NCBI RefSeq assembly: GCF_036898095.1 | Contig: NC_090726.1 | Location: 36,182,603-36,246,602, forward strand | Reading direction: 5' to 3' | Length of the DNA stretch: 64,000 bases | From: Palaemon carinicauda | Taxonomy: Eukaryota; Arthropoda; Malacostraca; Decapoda; Palaemonidae | Part shown: positions 57,514-64,000 of the stretch, one piece after another | How positions within the stretch are numbered: position 1 is the stretch's first letter | Layout: every line of letters begins with the position of its first letter | The notes under the pieces: generated by a model | Database searches by the model: none | Told to the model about the DNA's origin: nothing | What the model saw: the letters and a program-made list of their open reading frames with translations, nothing else | Position numbers and translations under genes: made by a program

Positions 57514-57556
<43 letters not shown>

Positions 57557-57785
57557 ATTATTATTATTATTGCAGAAGTAGTAGTACTATTGTTATTAAT
57601 ACAATTATTACGATCATTATTCCTAATACATAACCTTAATATAGAATTTACCTAATAATTTCCACTTTGCTACTTTGCAAAGCAAAAAACTCCCCCAGAA
57701 CGGAATCATTCATATGAAAAAAAGGAAAATTCCGAAAAAAAAGGAAAACAAAAGAATTAATAATTTCCATCAATTTGCTTTTCAG

Positions 57786-57903
57786 TTGCCAATGATCGCC
57801 AACCGAGCTGCCGATGTGGCGAGATTCATGGACAAGTCACTCAAGCTACTTCAACTGGACTATGTCGATCTCTATCTGATTCACAACCCAGTGGGACTGA
57901 AAG
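57786..57903 (+). CDS. Aldo-keto reductase exon 3
   Basis: Residues 82-120 plus one base (phase 1). Acceptor TTTGCTTTTCAG|TTG, donor AAAG|GTTAAG. It contains SLKLLQLDYVDLYLIHNP with the catalytic His114, 33 residues after Lys81 as in AKR1 enzymes. Most AKR1 proteins have Trp-Pro after the His-containing L-I-H (LIHWP); here it is Asn-Pro, so the substrate-pocket Trp is missing, a difference that could change substrate range. With exon 2 the whole Asp-Tyr-Lys-His tetrad is present, so the enzyme is probably active. Confidence 0.93.
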
Positions 57904-58009
57904 GTTAAGATTCAATCCTCCTCATCTTGTTGATTTAGCTTAAGCTGGCCTTATGCCAGCATGAGCTATTGCTCACTGAAAAGCCCTAGAAGATACTATA
58001 GTCTAATTG

Positions 58010-58655
58010 TAGGTAGTAGGTTGGCCAGGGCACCAGTCATCCGTTGAGATACTACCGCTCGGGAGTTATGGGGTCCTTTGACTGGCCAGACAGTATTACA
58101 TTGGATCCTTCTCTCTGGTTATGGTTCGCTTTCCCTTTGCCTACACATACACCGAATAGTCTGGCCTATTCTTAACAGATTCTCTTCTGTCCTCATACAC
58201 CTGACAACACTTGAGATTACCCAACAATTCTTCTTCATCCAGTGGCTACTTTCCTCTTGGTAAGGGTAGAAGAAACTCTTTAGCTATGGTAAGCAGCTCT
58301 TCTAGGAGAAGGACACTCCAAAATCAAACCATTGTTCTCTAGTCTTGGGTAGTGTCATAGCCTCTGTACCATGGGCTTCCAATGTCTCTTGTATTAGAGC
58401 TCGCTTGCTTGAGGGTACACTCGGGCACAATATTCTATCTATTTTCTCTTCCTCTTGTTTTGTTAAAGTTTCTATAGCTTATATAGGAAATATTCATTTT
58501 AATGTTATTACTGTTCTTAAAATATTTTAGTGTTCTTGATTCCTTTCCTCATTGGGTTAGTTTTCCTCTTGGGCCCCTGGGATTATAGCATTCTGCTTTT
58601 CCAACTAGGGTTATAGCTTAGCGATTAGTAATAATAATAATAATAATTACGCTTT
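58010..58655 (+). repeat. Dispersed repeat, copy 7
   Basis: Fullest uninterrupted copy: from GTAGGTTGGCCAGGGCACCA to CCAACTAGGGTTATAGCTTA and a TAA run. In aldo-keto reductase intron 3, sense. Confidence 0.8.
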
Positions 58656-58849
58656 GTATATCTTCCACTAGAAGCTAATTAATCCTCTTCTTCATTTTAC
58701 CTGCTACATGTTACCGAATTCCAAGGCCGTCAGCAATATTTTATATAGAAATATAACAAATTGCAGAAGTTGAAATGGTCATTTGGCATTTGCAGAATGT
58801 ATTATTCCTTAATTACATTATCTCAGCACAATGTTCCCTCATTTATTAC

Positions 58850-61280
58850 TTTATCTTTAATAAATTGTCACCTTTTCCACTTTTAATCCCTGATCACTGT
58901 CTATAATCTATCACAATTTTTTGTCTTTAAACCATTATCTCTTCCTCTGTCTTTGATCTACTATCACTTTCTATGTTTTTAATCCATTATTACTTTGTCT
59001 TTAACCCATTATCTCTTCCTCTGTCTTTGATCTACTATCACTTTCTATGTCTTTAATCCATTGTCACTTTCTCTGTCTTTAACCCATTGTCTCTTCCTCT
59101 GTCTTTGATCTACTATCACTTTCTATGTCTTTAATCCATTGTCACTTTCTCCATCTTTAACCCAATATCTCTTCCTCTGTCTTTGATCTACTATCACTTT
59201 CTGTCTTTAATCCATTATCACTTTCGCTGTCTTTAACCCACTATCTCTTCCTCTGTCTTTGATCTACTATCACTTTCTGTCTTTAATCCATTATCACTTT
59301 CGCTGTCTTTAACCCACTATCTCTTCCTCTGTCTTTGATCTACTATCACTTTCTGTCTTTAATCCATTATCACTTTTGCTGTCTTTAACCCACTATCTCT
59401 TCCTCTGTCTTTGATCTACTATCACTTTATATGTCTTTAATTCATTATCACTTTCGCTGTCTTTAACCCATTATCTCTTCCTCTGTCTTTGATCTACTAT
59501 CACTTTCTATGTCTTTAATCCATTGTCACTTTCTCCATCTTTAACCCAATATCTCTTCCTCTGTCTTTGATCTACTATCACTTTCTATGTCTTTAATCCA
59601 TTATCACTTTCTCTGTTTTTAACCCATTATCTCTTCCTCTGTCTTTGATCTACTATCACTTTCTATGTCTTTAATCCATTATCACTTTCGCTGTCTTTAA
59701 CCCAATATCTCTTCCTCTGTCTTTGATCTACTATCACTTCCTGTCTTTAATCCATTATCACTTTCGCTGTCTTTAACCCACTATCTCTTCCTCTGTCTTT
59801 GATCTACTATCACTTTCTATGTCTTTAATTCATTATCACTTTCGCTGTCTTTAACCCATTATCTCTTCCTCTGTCTCTGATCTACTATCACTTTCTATGT
59901 CTTTAATCCATTATCACTTTCTCTGTTTTTAACCCAATGTCACTTTCACTGTTCTTAATCAATTATCACTTTCTCTGTCTTCATTCTGTTATCAGTTTTC
60001 CTGTCTTTAATCCTTTTTTCGCCTATGTCTTATTTAATCCAACATCATTTTCTCCACCTATGATCTCTATAACTTTGTCTTTAATCTATTTTCACTTTCT
60101 CCATCTTTAATCCAAAATCAGTATCTCTTTAATCCATTGTCAATTTTTATTTCTACTCTATAATCCCTTTCTCTGTCTTTGATCAATTACCACTTTCTCT
60201 GTCTTTAATTTACCCATTACTTTCTTTATCTTTCATTCATTATAACCTTTCATGTCTTCAATCCATTATCAGTTTTTCTGTCTTGAATCTATTAACGCTA
60301 TCACTGTATTTAATTAATCTTCTATTTCTCAATCTTTAATCCGTTATCACTATGTCTATCTTTAATCCAGTACCACTTTCTCCATATTTCATCTGTTAAA
60401 AAAACTTTCTTTGACTTTAATCCATGACCATGTTCTGTCTTTAATCCATTATCACTTTTACTGTCTTTAATCCGGTATTACTTTCTCTGTCTTTAATACA
60501 TTACCACTTTATGTTTAATTCATTTTCCCTTTATCTTTAGTCCATTATCACTTTGTCCATCTTTAATGTATTATTACTATCTCCATCTTTAATCCATTAT
60601 ACATAATCAGTCTTTAATCCATTATCTCTTTCTCCATCTTTGATCCATTATCACTGTCTCTCTTTAATCTATCATAACCTTCCGCATCTTTAATTTTTTT
60701 TCAATTTCTCTATCATTAATCCATTATCACTTTGTCCATCTTGAATATAACATAACTATTTCTGTCTATAATCCATTATACTTTATCCATCTGTAATCCA
60801 TTATCACTTTCTCAATTTTGATCCATTGTCAATTTCTCTCTCTTTAATCTATTATCACTTTTTGTATCTTTAATCCATTGTCAATTTCGCTGCCTATAAC
60901 CCATTATCACTTTGTCTTTAATCCATATTCAAATTTTCCATCTCACATTATCACTTTCGCTATATTTAATCCATTATCACTTTTACCATCTCCAATTCTC
61001 TATCACTTCTTTTGTGCATAGTCCCTTGTCATTTTCTACATAATTGGTCCATCATGAATTTCTCACTCTTTAATCTATCATCACTTTTTGCATTTTTAAT
61101 CCATTGTCAATTTCTCTGTCTTTAACCCATTATCACTTTGTTTTTAATTCATATTCAATTTTTCAATTTCAGATATATTATCACTTTCGCTATACTCATT
61201 CCATTATCACTTTTGCTATCTATAATTCTTTATCACTTCAATGCATAGTTCATTGTCATTTTCTCTGTCTTTAATCCATG
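58850..61280. repeat. Pyrimidine-rich minisatellite in AKR intron 3
   Basis: Built on a ~26-bp unit CTTTAATCCATTATCACTTT plus CTCTGT. From 58930 to ~59940 three units form a higher-order repeat of 74-78 bp (marker CTTCCTCTGTCTTTGATC at 58941, 59015, 59093, 59171, 59247, 59323 and on, about 13 copies). From ~59950 to 61280 only degenerate single units remain. It ends ~20 bp before the exon 4 acceptor. Confidence 0.92.
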
Positions 61281-61299
61281 ACGACTTTTCTCCCTGCAG

Positions 61300-61400
61300 G
61301 GAAGAACGATGACGATGTCTGGCCTGTGGACGACAATGGAAACGTCGTCCTGGATTTAGAAACTGACCTGGAGTCTGTTTACAAAGCGATGGAGGAGTTG
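61300..61400 (+). CDS. Aldo-keto reductase exon 4
   Basis: Residues 122-154, entering in phase 1 (G|GG) and leaving in phase 0. Acceptor TCTCCCTGCAG|GG, donor GAGTTG|GTGAGT. Acidic loop GKNDDDVWPVDDNGNVV, then TDLESVYKAMEEL, the helix that in the family precedes the V-x-x-G-x-x-K-x-I-G-x-S-N-F strand. A frame open through the donor continues into a G-run, but that is intron. The acceptor is preceded by 2.4 kb of pyrimidine-rich minisatellite. Confidence 0.92.
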
Positions 61401-61814
61401 GTGAGTTCTGGAGGGAAGGGGGGGGGGGGGGGGTTCTCTGCTGAAGTCTTGGAGCGGGGAGGGGGGAGGGAGTCTTTCAGCGAAGTTTTATTCCTACTTC
61501 ATGCGTCACGAGCCTCTGTCGTTTTACTAATTTTTTCGTCCACCATCATCTGATATTTTTCCCTGTAAAGTGGATAACAATTTTCCAAACTAATGACCAT
61601 CTAGGCATGTTTCGTAATGATAATCGTAACAACAACAGAAGCAACGATAATGATGATAATAATACAGTAAAATTACAGTGATATCAATAATGACTTTTTA
61701 GATATTCTTCAAAGGTACGTTTATTCAATCCGAACGACGATAAACATTTTGAGTTTATATATTACCTTTTATTCCAAAATGTACCAATATTAAACGAAAA
61801 CGGGAGCTGAAGAC

Positions 61815-62445
61815 ATCGATCCAACAACAACGAAAACTAGAAGGGCACTCGGTACAAAGCAAGCCTTCGCCACGTCAAGCAGTCTTATTTTGCTCCTAAT
61901 TCCGATGCGTACTATAGTCAATTTCTTTTAATGATGCGCATTTGCACCGACTCGCAGCGGTGCCCTTTTAGCTCGGAAAAAGTTTCCTGGTCGCTGATTG
62001 GTTAGAATTAACTTGTCCAACCAATCAGCGATCAGGAAACTTTTCCGAGCTAAAAGGGCACCGCTGCGAGTCGGTGCAAATCTGCCTCGCTAAAAAAAAA
62101 AACTGACTATAGCACTTGGATGTATTTTCCTCAAAATCTAATGGATTTGTCCTTTGGTCATATACCACATGTCTCAAAGTTTTTTTTTATATCAGTGTTT
62201 TTTGCGCAATTTTGTTCACAAAAAAAAACTAACAAAAATTTGCCATTTACTTACGATTATTTTCAAAGTACTGTTGGGTACTTGTACTTTGATGCACTTT
62301 ATCCAAAATGTTACAGATTCATCCTTGCATCATACCCAACATGACAACCAAGTTTGGTCAAAATCGCGTCAGTAGTTTTTGCGTAAAATTGCTCACCAAC
62401 AAATAAACTAACAAACAGACAGGGGGGAATATATGTACCCTATGC
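61815..62445 (+). repeat. LINE-type 3' tail repeat interrupted by a MITE
   Basis: 62120-62430 holds two runs of a familiar arthropod repeat end (CCAAGTTTGGTCAAAATCGCG, GTTTTTGCGTAAAATTGCTCAC, AACAAACAGACAG). Weakly supported as a LINE tail; the MITE 61912-62112 lies inside. Confidence 0.4.
61912..62112. mobile_element. Palindromic MITE, copy 2
   Basis: Same fold-back element as 47460-47652: CTATAGTCA at the left end, TGACTATAG at the right, arms with CGACTCGCAGCGGTGCCC and CTTTTAGCTCGG. Few differences between arms and between copies. Confidence 0.88.
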
Positions 62446-62502
62446 AAAATGTTGACAATTTATATATCTTTAATTCATTCGTTATTTCCATCATGATTTC
62501 AG

Positions 62503-62575
62503 GTTGATTGTGGGAAGGCGAAGGCGATCGGACTTTCCAACTTCAACAGTAAACAAATTGAAAGAATCATGAAGG
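62503..62575 (+). CDS. Aldo-keto reductase exon 5
   Basis: Residues 155-178 plus one base (phase 1). Acceptor CATGATTTCAG|GTT, donor AAGG|GTAAAT. It encodes VDCGKAKAIGLSNFNSKQIE, the family signature in which Ser166 and Asn167 bind the nicotinamide amide group. The exon was too short for a simple open-frame scan and was found by motif and phase. Confidence 0.92.
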
Positions 62576-62703
62576 GTAAATACTTTATTTCTTTCGAGTC
62601 CTTCATCGTTCATTTATGTTGCAAATGTTGTTTAGTTGAGTCAGGTATTGCCTAATTTTGATATAAGATTCTTTCGTGTATGTGCGAATCAAATTATCAA
62701 CAA

Positions 62704-63124
<421 letters not shown>

Positions 63125-63387
63125 CATATGCGTGTGCGTTTGCAATTACCTTATACCACATAGCCTAAACACTAAAGATTGATTCAGGGATACTCCTCGG
63201 ACTGAAAAAAAAACAAAAACAAAAAAAAAAACACGAAACATTAATACCCTTAATAGCCTCTATAATTATGGTGAGTGCAAACACACGCTGACCCCATATA
63301 TACCCATAAAACATCTCTCCGAAGCCACCTAACACAAAATCTGAGATCGTGAAGATACTAATTCCCTTCCAACTGTCTCTCTTCCAG

Positions 63388-63526
63388 TGTGTCGCATAAA
63401 ACCGTCCAACCTGCAGGTCGAGGTGCATGCATACCACCAGCAGAAGGCTCTCAGGGAAATATGCTCCAAGCACAAGATACCCGTTTGTGCCTATGCTCCC
63501 ATCGCCGCTCCTTATAAGACCCAGGG
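63388..63526 (+). CDS. Aldo-keto reductase exon 6
   Basis: Residues 180-224 plus two bases (phase 2). Acceptor CTGTCTCTCTTCCAG|TG, donor CAGGG|GTAAGA. It contains IKPSNLQVEVHAYHQQKAL, the family I-K-P-x-x-x-Q-V-E-x-H-x-Y block with cofactor-binding Gln188, then CAYAPIAAPYKTQG. Tyr214, which stacks on nicotinamide, is kept, but the usual Y-S-P-L-G-S reads Y-A-P-I-A-A, losing a Ser that normally contacts the cofactor phosphates. About 90-100 further residues, including the C-terminal specificity loop, must lie beyond the right edge. Confidence 0.92.
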
Positions 63527-63546
63527 GTAAGAGATTGCAGGATATG

Positions 63547-63549
<3 letters not shown>

Positions 63550-63582
<33 letters not shown>

Positions 63583-63649
63583 ATGAACCCACTGACGCAA
63601 ACAGATAACTGGTTACACAGTAACTATCCGGATGTTTGCGTTGAATTGC

Positions 63650-63702
<53 letters not shown>
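63550..63702. repeat. (CT)n and (GA)n microsatellites facing each other
   Basis: CT run 63550-63579 and GA run 63654-63702; being complementary they could pair across 75 bp. Directly after aldo-keto reductase exon 6. Confidence 0.95.
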
Positions 63703-63705
<3 letters not shown>

Positions 63706-63714
63706 GTAATACTT

Positions 63715-64000
63715 TCATGAGATAATTCTCACACGATGTAATCCTGATGTTAGGTAATCCTGAAGCGAAGTAATCCTCACGCGAGGTAATCTTCATGTTA
63801 GATAATTCTAACTCGAGGTAATCTTCATGTTAAGTAATTCTCTCGCGAGGTAATCTCCACACGAGGTCGAGATAATCCTCACAACAAATAATCCTATTGT
63901 GAGGTAATCCTCACATGAGATAATCATCACAAGAAGTAATCTTCACGTAATGTAGGTCTTTACTAGGTATTTCTCGCATGATATAATCCTTTCATGAAGA
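63715..64000. repeat. Degenerate GAGGTAATCCTCAC repeat
   Basis: About 15 units of 15-25 bp each containing a TAATC core, often preceded by GAG and followed by CTCAC or TTCAT. Continues to the window edge. Confidence 0.75.

Larger units (their letters stand above)
55505..57515 (-). mobile_element. LINE, 5'-truncated, second type
   Basis: 2.0 kb on the minus strand; 3' end at (TACA)n (55509-55527) preceded by CCCCAAAATTGGGGGAAGTG. It holds the RT region and C-terminal part but no endonuclease. Probably a truncated insertion in aldo-keto reductase intron 2; its right end meets an ATT run at 57513-57570. Confidence 0.82.

Noticed and set aside
58930..59950. Regular repeats considered as a CRISPR-like array
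   Set aside because: Spacers are themselves repeats, the array is pyrimidine minisatellite, and the DNA is eukaryotic intron.
61401..61553. Extension of aldo-keto reductase exon 4 to 61553
   Set aside because: Reads through a perfect GTGAGT donor into a G-run; exon 5 continues the family sequence.
61620..61690. Repeats of AACAACAAC/GATGAT as coding
   Set aside because: Low-complexity intron DNA.

Overview
The window looks like nuclear DNA of an arthropod, most likely a decapod crustacean. This is inferred from split genes with very long introns, heavy (TA)n/(CT)n/(TAA)n microsatellite load, abundant DIRS-type tyrosine-recombinase retrotransposons and RTE/CR1-like LINEs; nothing in the sequence fixes the species.

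Two host genes sit head to head about 4.2 kb apart. On the minus strand is the mitochondrial ribosomal protein gene MRPS30 (PDCD9; mL65/mS30). Five exons (46571-46114, 29464-29359, 13465-13341, 1909-1737 and probably 107-23) join in one reading frame with matching phases and GT-AG borders; the 3' end lies left of position 1. Its promoter-proximal DNA carries a perfect CRE. On the plus strand is an aldo-keto reductase gene (family AKR1-like). Six exons (50797-50871, 53846-54013, 57786-57903, 61300-61400, 62503-62575, 63388-63526) encode the first ~225 residues with the complete Asp-Tyr-Lys-His tetrad; the 3' end lies beyond 64000. One of its introns starts with GC.

Nearly all of positions 2054-40700 is filled by five DIRS1-like retrotransposons (A-E), all in the sense orientation of MRPS30: A (2054-8821) in intron 3; B (15003-21182) and C (21184-28973), abutting end to end, in intron 2; D (29709-37666), inserted inside the terminal repeat of E (29689 to ~40700), in intron 1. 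A and B are one family; C, D and E another. A, B, C and D keep inverted terminal repeats at both ends, and E keeps only its left one; all five carry the internal complementary region that matches the two outer ends joined, the hallmark of DIRS1-like elements. A and D keep long frames for gag, reverse transcriptase/RNase H/methyltransferase and tyrosine recombinase; B and E have large internal deletions; C is decayed.

The rest holds LINE fragments (9030-10315, 54120-55000, 55505-57515), a dispersed ~0.6-kb repeat sharing its 3' tail with the CR1/L2-like LINE, several fold-back or TIR elements (about 9602-10770, 41816-42532, 43616-45523, 47460-47652, 49300-49800, 61912-62112), a 146-bp tandem repeat, and a 2.4-kb pyrimidine-rich minisatellite that runs up to the acceptor of aldo-keto reductase exon 4. 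No tRNA, rRNA or CRISPR array was seen.
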